From NCBI RefSeq assembly GCF_017426725.1, contig NZ_JAERMS010000006.1:62868-126867 (forward strand): 64,000 nucleotides of DNA, written 5' to 3'. A program made the position numbers and the translations under genes. This stretch comes from Prevotella illustrans. Lineage in GTDB: Bacteria; Bacteroidota; Bacteroidia; Bacteroidales; Bacteroidaceae. Positions within the stretch are counted from its first letter, which is position 1. Each line of letters opens with the position of its first letter. The notes beneath the pieces were generated by a model. The model was not told the DNA's origin. It did not search any database and was given only the letters and a program-made list of their open reading frames with translations. Of this stretch, positions 11,783 to 20,272 are shown one piece after another.

Positions 11783-14700
11783 ATGGAACAATCTAAAAAA
11801 TGTAGGTTTCCGGCCCTGCTGCTATTCTTGATAATGAGCACGACCGGCATGTTAGCCCAAGGTAATTTTAAGGTTACGGGCAAAGTTGTCGACACAGACA
11901 ATGAGCCGATGATAGGCGTCAGTGTCGTCGAAAAGGGGACGAACAACGGCACTATCACGGACCTGGACGGAAATTATACACTCAACACACGCAAAGGTGC
12001 CGTCATTGAGTTTTCTTATGTCGGCTTTCTGACGAAGGCGTTGACCGCCAACAATGGTACTATGAACGTCAAAATGGCGGAAGACGCCAAAACGCTCGAT
12101 GACGTTGTCGTGGTCGGTTACGGCGTACAAAAGAAAAGCAACGTAACGGGAGCTATCTCAAAAGTAAAAGATGAGGATGTAGCCAACCGCACGCTGACCA
12201 GTGCCGAAGAGGCGCTGCAAGGCAAGACTTCCGGCGTTCAGGTCGTAACGACTTCGGGAATGCCCGGTTCTGTTCCCTCAATTCGTGTCCGCGGTTATTC
12301 GTCCAATTCAGACATGTCACCTCTATATGTGGTGGACGGCATCATCATGGGTGATATCAGCAGCATCGACATCAACGACATCGCTTCCATGGAAGTACTC
12401 AAAGACGCGGCCAGTGCGGCCATTTACGGTGCCCAGGCCGGTAATGGTGTCGTTTTGATAACGACCAAGAGCGGCATAAGGAGTAGCGACAATTGGGGAC
12501 ACGTCAGCTATGACTTTCAATATTCCAGCAACTCGCTGGCTCACAAGCCCAAAATGATGAATGCCAGAGAGTATGCCGAATTTATGGTTGAAGCGGGAAG
12601 TTTCTCTCAAGCGACGGTAGACGCGTTTTGGGACGGCAAGACCAATACAGACTGGCTCGGTGAAGTGTATGAGCCTACGACGATGCTGAAACACAATCTC
12701 TCTTTTTCGAATGCCGGCGATCGCGGCTCCATATATGTCTCAGCCGGTTATCTAACCAACGACGGCATGCTGAAAGGTAATTCCGACACGTTCTCTCGCT
12801 TGAACGGACAGATAAAAGTAGACTATAAAATCAAGCCTTGGCTGAAAATAATGGGTAACGCCAACCTCAGCAAAAGCAAGATGCGCGGTGTCGTCTCAGA
12901 GGCATTAAACGACGCTTTCCTTATGGATCCGCTCACCCCCGTTTCGTATTCGCCTGACAATCTTCCTTCAAGCATGAAGGCATTGATTGACAGTGGCAAA
13001 AACATCATGCGCGACGGAAAAGGCAACTACTACTCCGTATCCAACTTCTACACCTTCTCCAATCCGTTGGCTTATAATGCCTCGAATGTCCAAAACCGCC
13101 GTTTTAACCGCGTGAACGGCAACTTCGCCTTGGAATTCACACCCGTGAAAGGACTCGTCTTTACAAGTAAGTTCGGCTACTTTCTCAGTTCCGGTAACAG
13201 CACGCAGTACAGTTATCCTTATTACGCCAGCGCGCAGCGTTACGCCTTACAGTCCAGCTTCTCGCAGACCAACCGCGACGGCACCGATTATCAGTGGGAC
13301 AACTACTTGAATTATGTGCTTAACATCGACCGTAGGCACGACATCACCGCTATGGTCGGTCACTCCTTCACCCGAAACACGTCGACCTTTACTACCGGTG
13401 GCCTACAGGCTGACAAGAACAGCGGAGAGGGAGTTTTGATGAAAGACGATCCCTCACTCTTCGGATGGCTCGATTTTGCCAGCGCCTCAGCCCAAAGGAC
13501 CAACGGCGGCGTACGCGCCGTCAATACAAGCGAGTCGTATTTCGGCCGCGTTACCTATGGCTACGACAACAAATACCTCTTCCAGTTCTCGCTCCGTGCC
13601 GACGCTTTCGACCTCTCCAAACTTCCCATGACCAACCGCTGGGGATATTTTCCGGCAACCTCCTTGGCCTGGGTGGCCTCGCAGGAAAACTTCTGGAAGC
13701 GTATACCGGCGTGGTTCGAGTATCTGAAAATACGCGTCAGCTGGGGCAAGAACGGCTCCATCGGCGCTCTGAATAATTATCTTTACGCCACGACAATGGC
13801 CGGCGGCAACAAGTATGCCTTCGGAGATGACACCAATCCGCAGTACGTTACCGGCTCCGTTCCCACCTCCATGGGTAACGATAAACTCACCTGGGAAACT
13901 TCGACGCAGTTCGACCTGGGTCTGGACGCCCGCTTCTTCAAGGGACGTCTGTCTCTCACCGTAGACTGGTACTCCAAGAAGACCGACGATTTGCTTGTCA
14001 CCGGTCTCAAGCCTTCATTGATTGCGGGAGGAACTTTCTCGCCAATGAACGCGGGGGCCGTATCCAACAAAGGACTTGAAGTAGAACTTGGATGGCGCGA
14101 TCATGTAGGTAAGCTCAGGTATGGAGTGCGCGGCAATTTCTCTACGCTGAAAAATAAGGTGACTTATCTGAGCAAGGGAATCGACTATATCTCCGGTTAT
14201 ACTCGTCTGAACGACCCGTTGACAATCTTTGAGGAAGGCTCCGAGGTATGGCATTTCTACGGTTATAAATTCAAGGGTGTCGATCCTGCCAACGGCGAGC
14301 CTATGTTTGAAGACCTTACTAACGACGGCCAGATTACGACAGAAGACCGTACCAATATCGGTTCGGCCATCCCTACCGTCACCTACGGTATTACGCTCGA
14401 CGCTTCATGGAAAGGTTTCGACGCGATTATCTTCGGCTCGGGCGTAGCCGGCAACGACATTTACCAGAGCTTGTTCTCCTCCGATCGCACCAGCGGAAAC
14501 CGCATCAAGAGCGAATGGTATGACGACCGCTGGACTCCGACAAACACAACAGCGACACGGCCGGCCGCCAATGCCAACATCTCGAAATACACCCTCTCCA
14601 GCGCCATGGTCAAAGACGGCTCTTATTTCAAGATCAAACAAATTCAGCTGGGCTACACCTTACCAAAGAATCTCACCAAGAAGGCTTTCGTAGACAACCT

Positions 14701-14860
14701 TCGCCTGTACGTTTCGTTGGAAGACTTCTTTACCTTTACCAAGTATTCGGGCTTCGACCCTGAAGCAAGTTCAGCCGGTACAGGCCCGGGGCAGGGCGTA
14801 GACGTTTGCACTTACCCTGTGTCCAAGAAAGTAGTTCTTGGCGTAAACCTAACATTCTAA
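11783..14860 (+). CDS. SusC/RagA-like TonB-dependent outer-membrane transporter
   Basis: A 1025-residue outer-membrane beta-barrel that imports oligosaccharides with its SusD partner. A signal peptide (about 1-28) is followed by a carboxypeptidase-regulatory-like domain (VTGKVVDTDNEPMIGVSVV, about 30-105), the DVVVVGYGVQKKSNVTGAIS motif that begins the plug, plug sequences such as VRGYSSNSDMSPLYVVDGI and MEVLKDAASAAIYGAQAGNG (about 110-230), and a long barrel. The C-terminus ends GVNLTF with an aromatic last residue, as expected for an outer-membrane barrel. The SusD-like gene starts 13 bp after the stop. Its position between two carboxylesterases suggests an esterified glycan ligand. Confidence 0.96.
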   Translation: MEQSKKCRFPALLLFLIMSTTGMLAQGNFKVTGKVVDTDNEPMIGVSVVEKGTNNGTITDLDGNYTLNTRKGAVIEFSYVGFLTKALTANNGTMNVKMAEDAKTLDDVVVVGYGVQKKSNVTGAISKVKDEDVANRTLTSAEEALQGKTSGVQVVTTSGMPGSVPSIRVRGYSSNSDMSPLYVVDGIIMGDISSIDINDIASMEVLKDAASAAIYGAQAGNGVVLITTKSGIRSSDNWGHVSYDFQYSSNSLAHKPKMMNAREYAEFMVEAGSFSQATVDAFWDGKTNTDWLGEVYEPTTMLKHNLSFSNAGDRGSIYVSAGYLTNDGMLKGNSDTFSRLNGQIKVDYKIKPWLKIMGNANLSKSKMRGVVSEALNDAFLMDPLTPVSYSPDNLPSSMKALIDSGKNIMRDGKGNYYSVSNFYTFSNPLAYNASNVQNRRFNRVNGNFALEFTPVKGLVFTSKFGYFLSSGNSTQYSYPYYASAQRYALQSSFSQTNRDGTDYQWDNYLNYVLNIDRRHDITAMVGHSFTRNTSTFTTGGLQADKNSGEGVLMKDDPSLFGWLDFASASAQRTNGGVRAVNTSESYFGRVTYGYDNKYLFQFSLRADAFDLSKLPMTNRWGYFPATSLAWVASQENFWKRIPAWFEYLKIRVSWGKNGSIGALNNYLYATTMAGGNKYAFGDDTNPQYVTGSVPTSMGNDKLTWETSTQFDLGLDARFFKGRLSLTVDWYSKKTDDLLVTGLKPSLIAGGTFSPMNAGAVSNKGLEVELGWRDHVGKLRYGVRGNFSTLKNKVTYLSKGIDYISGYTRLNDPLTIFEEGSEVWHFYGYKFKGVDPANGEPMFEDLTNDGQITTEDRTNIGSAIPTVTYGITLDASWKGFDAIIFGSGVAGNDIYQSLFSSDRTSGNRIKSEWYDDRWTPTNTTATRPAANANISKYTLSSAMVKDGSYFKIKQIQLGYTLPKNLTKKAFVDNLRLYVSLEDFFTFTKYSGFDPEASSAGTGPGQGVDVCTYPVSKKVVLGVNLTF

Positions 14861-14873
14861 AAGACATACGACA

Positions 14874-16430
14874 ATGAAAAAGATATTTGTTTGTGCCCTC
14901 GCACTGCTCACTTGTCTCACTTTCTCGGCATGCAGTGACGATCTCAATATAGAAAAGCTGGGCAACCTCGGATCGACAGACGACTTCTACAAGACGGACA
15001 ACGACGCCGAGCAGGCCATCACCGCCTGCTACACCGACCTGGGAACCATCTTCGAGCCCATAAAGGCTATCGACGACCTGCTTTCCGACGACGTATGGTG
15101 CGGCGGTGGCAACCGCAATGACAACGCCCAACGTGAAACGATCGGCGACTATACTTTCGGCAGTACCAATGAACTGATCCAGCAGACCTACGAAGGGCTC
15201 TACACCATGATTTACCATGCCAACCTCATGTTGCAAAAATTCGAGCGTTACGATACGCCCGTGAAGAAACGCGACCAGGCCGAAGCCTATTTCTTCCGTG
15301 GTCTGGCGCATTTCTATCTCGGTGCTTACTTCGGAACAGCGCCCGTAGTCGACCACCTGCTCGAACCTTCGGAATATGCCAAAACCAACAGTACGCGTGA
15401 GCAACTCTACACACAGGCGGCCGCCGACTTGAAAGCTGCCATCGGTTCCGAATCCTTAAGTCGAAAAACGGCTCTCGACACCAAGCTGGCGCGCATTTCG
15501 AAAGAAGCTGCGCAAGCTTTCTTGGGCAAGGTTCTGGTGTTCGCGGAGAACTACACGGAAGCGGCACAAAACCTCAACGAGGTGATCAACTCCGGACTCT
15601 ATCGCCTCAACACCACCATGCCTTATGAAAACTTACTGCATGCTGGTGCCGACTTCGACGCCGAACATGTGTTGGAATGGAATGCCGTAGCCGACTACGC
15701 AAACTACACACAGATACTATCGCTCTATTACATCTATCGCGGTTTCCGCGGTGAGTTCTTCAATTGGAACGCTACCGATTCGCAAATAACCAATGTCTCT
15801 AATTCCTCTTACGGATTTTTCAATCCTACGGAAGACCTCTACAACGCTTTTGTCAAGGAGGAAGGAACAGACGGCTACCGCTTGAATCAGTCGATCAAGA
15901 CCGTAAGGCAAATCGCGGACATGGGCATCACCCTGGCATTGGGTAAGACGCTGCACGGCAACGAGGGCTATTTCAACTGGAAGCAGCGTATGCTCAACAC
16001 AGACTTCATTATCTTTGGGCTCTTCCCCACGGTCAACCGTTTGTGGATGTCGTATGCCGAAGTTTTGCTGCTGGCCGCCGAGGCCAACCTGCAAGCGGGC
16101 GACAAACCCGAGGCCCTAAAAGCACTCAATGCTATTCGTCAACGTGCCAAGCTGCCGGTAAAGACCGACTTGACCATGGATGACATAAAAACCGAAAAGC
16201 GATTGGAACTCTGGGGGCTGGGAACACGGTGGATGGACCTCGTGCGCTGGGGCGACGCGGCAGGCAGATTAAACGGTAAGGGTAAGGAAATGCCGGGCTT
16301 CAACGGCCGAAAAATAGTAGAATATGCCAATCCCGACGCCGGTTTCAAGAGTGACAAGAACGAAATGCTGCCCATCCCCGACCAAGAGATTAAACTCAAC
16401 AAGAACATGAAGCAAAACAAGGGTTATTGA
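14874..16430 (+). CDS. SusD/RagB-like glycan-binding lipoprotein
   Basis: A 518-residue surface lipoprotein that acts as the lid and glycan-binding partner of the SusC protein encoded just upstream. The signal peptide ends in LTFSAC with the lipidated cysteine near residue 20. SusD features visible are the N-terminal FYKTDNDAEQAITACY segment, the TPR-like middle (EAYFFRGLAHFYLGAYFG) and the C-terminal signature RLWMSYAEVLLLAAEA...LNAIRQRAKLP followed by EKRLELWGLGTRWMDLVRWG. The length is normal. A GC-rich hairpin lies 45 bp beyond the stop, before the next esterase. Confidence 0.95.
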   Translation: MKKIFVCALALLTCLTFSACSDDLNIEKLGNLGSTDDFYKTDNDAEQAITACYTDLGTIFEPIKAIDDLLSDDVWCGGGNRNDNAQRETIGDYTFGSTNELIQQTYEGLYTMIYHANLMLQKFERYDTPVKKRDQAEAYFFRGLAHFYLGAYFGTAPVVDHLLEPSEYAKTNSTREQLYTQAAADLKAAIGSESLSRKTALDTKLARISKEAAQAFLGKVLVFAENYTEAAQNLNEVINSGLYRLNTTMPYENLLHAGADFDAEHVLEWNAVADYANYTQILSLYYIYRGFRGEFFNWNATDSQITNVSNSSYGFFNPTEDLYNAFVKEEGTDGYRLNQSIKTVRQIADMGITLALGKTLHGNEGYFNWKQRMLNTDFIIFGLFPTVNRLWMSYAEVLLLAAEANLQAGDKPEALKALNAIRQRAKLPVKTDLTMDDIKTEKRLELWGLGTRWMDLVRWGDAAGRLNGKGKEMPGFNGRKIVEYANPDAGFKSDKNEMLPIPDQEIKLNKNMKQNKGY

Positions 16431-16474
16431 GCTGCGTCAGACTATAATTGTCTTTACGGCTTCATTGTGTCAAC

Positions 16475-16511
16475 GGGCCGCGGCCTTTATCTCTCCTGGA
16501 GGGAGCGGCCC
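16475..16511 (+). other. GC-rich hairpin between SusD and carboxylesterase genes
   Basis: GGGCCGC (16475-16481) pairs with GCGGCCC (16505-16511), and an inner CTCTC/GGGAG stem forms within the loop. No T-run of the usual kind follows, so it may be an mRNA stabiliser or partial attenuator rather than a full terminator. Confidence 0.45.
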
Positions 16512-16562
16512 ATTTCTAACAATATGAAAATCTATCCAAACCGCATCCAAATAAAATTCAGA

Positions 16563-17900
16563 ATGGTGAAAATATCGCATTTGCTCATGACGCTCTTTCT
16601 TTTCGCGACGGCCTCCATGCAGGCCCAAAATCCGGTGTTGAGCGTAACCGGTGGAAAACTTCAAGGAGTGGCTTCGGCCGCACCGGGAATCAATGTGTAC
16701 AAGGGCATTCCCTATGCTACGCCCCCCGTGGGCGTACTTCGCTGGCGCCGGCCGCAACCGGTCAAACCCTGGAAAGGAATAAAGATTGCCGACCATTTTG
16801 GCAATATCTCGTGGCAGAGCGGCCAGCAACACGGTTCATTTTACTGGAAAGAGTTTTATCAAAACGGACAGGACCCCATGAGTGAGGATTGCCTCTATCT
16901 CAACGTATGGGCACCAGCAGCCACAGCCGGGAAGCCGGACGCCAAATTGCCCGTAGCCTTTTGGGTGCACGGAGGAGGTTACATCAACGGTTACGGCCAC
17001 GAAATCACGATGGACGGCGACGCCTGGGCCATGCGGGGTGTCATTCTCGTCACAATCAACTACCGACTGGGACTCTTAGGGTTCTTGGCCCATCCGGCAC
17101 TTTCGGCCGAAAGCGCTGACGGAACTTCGGGCAATTACGGCACATACGACCAAATCATGGCTCTACGGTGGGTGCACGATAACATTGCTCAGTTTGGCGG
17201 CGACCCCGACAACATTACGGTGATGGGACAAAGCGCAGGTGCCGCCAGCGTAAAGAATCTGGTCATTTCGCCTATGTCGCGCCGACTGATTCGCCGTTGC
17301 ATTATTCAGAGCGGCGGGGGAATGGGCAAATTCATCGAGCCTGACGGAGACAATAAGATTGTGGACGAACGTGGACGGCTGCTCATGGAGAAACACGGCT
17401 ACACCACTATCGGACAGCTGCGTGCCGCCCGTCCCGAAGAACTGCTAAAAATAGCGGCCTGGGGTGTGGCATCGCCGCATACCGATGGCGTGGCACTGCC
17501 CGAAAACTTCGACTCGGCTGTGAAACAAGGCCATGTGGCCGACATCGACTACATGATAGGGTGTACCGTAGACGACATCGTACCAATGAACAAGGCCGTA
17601 GACGCCTTCTGCTATGCTCGAGACTCCATTCATACCCATAACATCTACCAGTATCTTTTTGCCCGAAAGCTACCCGGCTCGACCGATGGAGCCTTCCACT
17701 CGGCCGAACTTTGGTACATGTTCCACACGCTCAACCGTTGCTGGCGCCCCTTCACGAGTGCCGACTATCGGCTAGCAGACGAAATAATGGACTACTGGAC
17801 TAACTTTTGCAAGAACGGAAATCCCAACGGGGAAGGCCGTGAAACGTGGCACGCCTTCACGCGTCAGAATCCGTTTGTCATGACGTTGAATGTGAAATAA
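16563..17900 (+). CDS. Secreted type-B carboxylesterase
   Basis: A 445-residue carboxylesterase. I chose the ATG at 16563 because a clean signal peptide follows (MVKISHLLMTLFLFATASMQ, cleavage at MQAQ). Longer frames begin at a GTG (16467) inside the hairpin or an ATG at 16524 and would bury the signal. Motifs: YKGIPYATPPVG, EDCLYLNVWAP, VAFWVHGGGYING, ALRWVHDNIAQFGGDPDNIT and GQSAGAAS with nucleophile Ser224. The protein is about 50-100 residues shorter than typical family members and has little sequence after the WRPFTSADY region. It is the second carboxylesterase flanking this SusC/SusD pair, but it differs clearly from the one at 10066, so the two may act on different esters. Confidence 0.86.
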   Translation: MVKISHLLMTLFLFATASMQAQNPVLSVTGGKLQGVASAAPGINVYKGIPYATPPVGVLRWRRPQPVKPWKGIKIADHFGNISWQSGQQHGSFYWKEFYQNGQDPMSEDCLYLNVWAPAATAGKPDAKLPVAFWVHGGGYINGYGHEITMDGDAWAMRGVILVTINYRLGLLGFLAHPALSAESADGTSGNYGTYDQIMALRWVHDNIAQFGGDPDNITVMGQSAGAASVKNLVISPMSRRLIRRCIIQSGGGMGKFIEPDGDNKIVDERGRLLMEKHGYTTIGQLRAARPEELLKIAAWGVASPHTDGVALPENFDSAVKQGHVADIDYMIGCTVDDIVPMNKAVDAFCYARDSIHTHNIYQYLFARKLPGSTDGAFHSAELWYMFHTLNRCWRPFTSADYRLADEIMDYWTNFCKNGNPNGEGRETWHAFTRQNPFVMTLNVK

Positions 17901-17905
17901 GCATT

Positions 17906-17918
17906 ACGCATTTTGCGT
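17906..17918. terminator. Small hairpin between convergent genes
   Basis: ACGCA and TGCGT separated by TTT lie exactly between the convergent carboxylesterase (ends 17900) and sialidase (ends 17919). The stem is short, so this is a weak candidate for a bidirectional terminator. Confidence 0.25.
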
Positions 17919-19199
17919 TCATTCATACTTTCCTCCTGTTATTTCACTTACTGATAGACTTCGGTAGACGATATCGTAACCACCGTTCCGGCCATCGCGC
18001 TCATAAAGGAAGGCGAGACGCCCATTATCCATTCTGACCATCGTAGAATAACACGAGGACCGATCAGTAAGACGAAGGCCTCTTTGCCAACCGTGTTTCC
18101 AAGTCTGCGTGTCGGACATGCGTTTGCCACTTGGAACCTCTTTATAAAAGAAACCTACGCTGTCACGATTGGCACTGAGAGGTACTGACTGCAAGGCCAG
18201 CCATACCCGCTTTCCCGTAGCTACTTTCCGGACCTGCAACATTAGAATCTCACCATTACAAGCATTCACCTCATGCGCCGTCATATTATCAGGCATGACT
18301 TCCTGTCCCCAGCGCCCAATCGCTTTGCGAGCATTCGTATAACTGAAGACATTGAATTTGCGGCCGCCCGTGAGTTCACGACAACTCAACAGTACATCAC
18401 CATTAGGCAGTTCTTCTACTTTCGACTCGTCTTGGGCCGTTGAAGGAGCCACCATCGTTGCTCCGCCCAACACCTGCCACGAACGACCAAAGTCGTCGGA
18501 ATAGATAACATACGTGCCGATACGATCCCTACCCTGCTGCCGCAACGGGTGAGCAATGTAGAGGCGGTAGTATTTTCCCACTTTAACATAGCGACTTTGC
18601 ATGATACGCCCCGACGTGAGAAATATGCCATCGGCCTGTCCACTACCAGGCAGTTTACCATCGTAGAAACCATAGATCATCTCTGTCAGATCGGTACCAT
18701 CGTCCCATGTCTTGCCACCATCCATACTGCGGAAAAACACAGCGTGCTGCGGATCACGACGAGTGGCACGCTGATAGCCGACATTGCCTGCCACACAATG
18801 TAGCAACACCTCGTCTGACGTGCGGTCGGCCACTAAGCTCGGATCGCCATAAGCGATGCGACGCCGCTCGACAGCATGCTCATTGCCCCTGGCCACGCAT
18901 ACCGTGTCCGACCAAGTAAGTCCATGATCATCGCTGGAGCGCATCACAACATTAACTTGAAACAAGCCATTCTGATTACCCCAGCCAATATCTGTCTTGC
19001 TGACACGGTAGTCGCACGCGGCTAAGAGCGTACCCCGACGGGTCTGCGCAATAGCCGGAATACGATAAGGTATGGGACTCTCGGCATTATTAAAAACGAT
19101 AACTTCATTAGCGGTCGCTTGCTGGGCATACGATAAGGCCGGACAAGCCCCTCCCAAACAAGCAACAAATAACATTGAAATAATTAATTTACAGTTCAT
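17919..19199 (-). CDS. nanH: GH33 exo-alpha-sialidase
   Basis: A 426-residue secreted sialidase. A signal peptide covers about residues 1-25 (cleavage near SYAQ). The family hallmarks are all visible: YRIPAI with the first triad arginine (Arg46), the acid/base aspartate region AACDYR (Asp63), three Asp boxes (SSDDHGLTW at 88-96, SMDGGKTW near 158-165, SDDFGRSW near 234-241), the ESKVEEL glutamates, SCREL with a second arginine, and SSCYSTM with the nucleophilic tyrosine. It would release terminal sialic acid from host or mucin glycans. It has its own promoter-like box and diverges from the capsule locus. No sialic-acid transport or catabolic genes (nanA, nanE, nanT) are in this window. Confidence 0.9.
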   Translation of the reverse strand: MNCKLIISMLFVACLGGACPALSYAQQATANEVIVFNNAESPIPYRIPAIAQTRRGTLLAACDYRVSKTDIGWGNQNGLFQVNVVMRSSDDHGLTWSDTVCVARGNEHAVERRRIAYGDPSLVADRTSDEVLLHCVAGNVGYQRATRRDPQHAVFFRSMDGGKTWDDGTDLTEMIYGFYDGKLPGSGQADGIFLTSGRIMQSRYVKVGKYYRLYIAHPLRQQGRDRIGTYVIYSDDFGRSWQVLGGATMVAPSTAQDESKVEELPNGDVLLSCRELTGGRKFNVFSYTNARKAIGRWGQEVMPDNMTAHEVNACNGEILMLQVRKVATGKRVWLALQSVPLSANRDSVGFFYKEVPSGKRMSDTQTWKHGWQRGLRLTDRSSCYSTMVRMDNGRLAFLYERDGRNGGYDIVYRSLSVSEITGGKYE

Positions 19200-19218
19200 A
19201 ATGATTAGGTTTTGTATG

Positions 19219-19226
19219 CAAAGTTA
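19219..19226 (-). promoter_or_regulatory. Putative -7 box of the sialidase gene
   Basis: The minus strand reads TAACTTTG, fitting TAnnTTTG, 20 bp before the sialidase ATG at 19199. It lies only about 45 bp from the divergent capsule-locus promoter. Confidence 0.42.
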
Positions 19227-19247
19227 AACAAATTAATCACATATACG

Positions 19248-19278
19248 GTTGCCATTTCCAGAATATTAACTACCTTTG
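19248..19278 (+). promoter_or_regulatory. Promoter of the surface-polysaccharide locus
   Basis: GTTG at 19248-19251, a 19-nt spacer, then TACCTTTG at 19271-19278. This is the best match in the window to the Bacteroidetes -33/-7 consensus (TTTG and TAnnTTTG). It precedes upxY by about 180 bp, leaving a long leader as expected for UpxY-controlled loci. I saw no pair of long inverted repeats around it, so it does not look invertible. Confidence 0.6.
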
Positions 19279-19327
19279 CAGAAAGTAAGCGATGAAATCG
19301 TCATACTTTTGAAAAGTAAGTTATAGA

Positions 19328-19507
19328 ATGAATCACCGTTCAATGCATACTGCGGCTGCGAAAGATGAGATCATTGCCAAGAGGCGACCCGTGAGATCGG
19401 AAGTTAAGAATAGAGTTAACTATCGATTTACCCCGGAATTACCTATTACACAAATACTTCGTGCTATTTTCCAACAACGAGATACATTGGTTCCTGCTCT
19501 CTCCTAA
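19328..19507 (+). CDS. Possible small protein encoded ahead of upxY
   Basis: An ATG-initiated frame of 59 codons starts about 50 bases past the putative -7 box and ends inside the first codons of upxY, overlapping it by 47 nt in another frame. The product begins MNHRSMHTAAAKDEI, is basic in the middle and has a segment NRVNYRFTPELPITQ that looks protein-like. No family is recognised. If translated, it could couple translation to upxY, whose only plausible start is a GTG. It may equally be a chance frame in the leader. Confidence 0.4.
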   Translation: MNHRSMHTAAAKDEIIAKRRPVRSEVKNRVNYRFTPELPITQILRAIFQQRDTLVPALS

Positions 19508-20021
19508 TTATCGTAGAGAGCTAAAGATCAAGCAATACTTTGAGTCAAAAGGAATCGCGTGTTTCGTTCCCATGCAACACACCTACCGTATTATTGCAGG
19601 CAAGAAGCGTCTGGTAACAGTTCCCGTCATCTCCAACTATTTATTTGTAAAGTCCACGTATGACCGGCTTAAAGCCGAGAAACAAACGCTTGAGCAGCTT
19701 GACATGCCGTTTAAGTTTCGTATGGACACGATGAGTCATCACCAACCGATTGTTATCAGCGACCGATTGATGGAAGACTTTATCACCGTCTGTCAAAATC
19801 AACACTGCAAATTCGTTGGTTACGACAAGCAAGCCGACATCAAGAAAGGCGATCTCGTCGAAATCGTGTCAGGCCCATTTGCCGGCGTCCAAGGCTATTA
19901 TGCCCGTCCTTTCAAAGATAAGTGTGTGGTAGTATTGATTGAAAACGTCGCTGCCGTATGCACTACGTATATTCCACCCAAGGCCTTGCGCCTCGTGGGA
20001 AAACAGGGGGAATTGGTATGA
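19461..20021 (+). CDS. upxY: UpxY-family transcription antiterminator (NusG-like)
   Basis: A 186-residue protein of the UpxY family of specialised NusG paralogues that lets RNA polymerase read through into long capsule operons. The NGN domain begins IHWFLLSPNYRRELKI (compare WY..........E in NusG) and contains VPMQHTYR, VPVISNYLFVKS and the usual loop. A KOW-like stretch lies near the C-terminus (IKKGDLVEIVSGPFAGVQG). The start is a GTG at 19461, because there is no in-frame ATG between the upstream stop codon and the conserved NGN beginning. It is the first certain gene after the promoter at 19248. A upxZ gene, which usually follows upxY in Bacteroides capsule loci, is not present here. Confidence 0.85.
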   Translation: MLFSNNEIHWFLLSPNYRRELKIKQYFESKGIACFVPMQHTYRIIAGKKRLVTVPVISNYLFVKSTYDRLKAEKQTLEQLDMPFKFRMDTMSHHQPIVISDRLMEDFITVCQNQHCKFVGYDKQADIKKGDLVEIVSGPFAGVQGYYARPFKDKCVVVLIENVAAVCTTYIPPKALRLVGKQGELV

Positions 20022-20272
20022 CACAGGAGAAGAAAGCCAGAAGAGTTGTTCAAATCATACACAGGGCATTGCAACAATAAAGACAGGTGAAGGTAGGACA
20101 TTCATGCTAAGTAAAATGACGGGTAAATTAATCTCCAAAAGAATTGAGGCTCTTAGAGTTTATTTGTATATTCATCATGTCAATTACCCGATTTAAAGTT
20201 TTGTGGAATAAGGTGGCGTTCTTCATTTTTTGTGGGTAGAGTAAAAAACGAAGAATAAAGTAAAGCTTATTT
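20022..20272. other. AT-rich spacer between upxY and the flippase gene
   Basis: About 250 bp with no credible gene. It marks a shift from the mixed base composition upstream to the strongly AT-rich polysaccharide genes. I saw no terminator-like hairpin with a T-run and no upxZ remnant. Confidence 0.5.

Noticed and set aside
19240..19330. Invertible capsule promoter
   Set aside because: A promoter is present, but I found no pair of flanking inverted repeats long enough for a site-specific recombinase and no invertase gene in the window.
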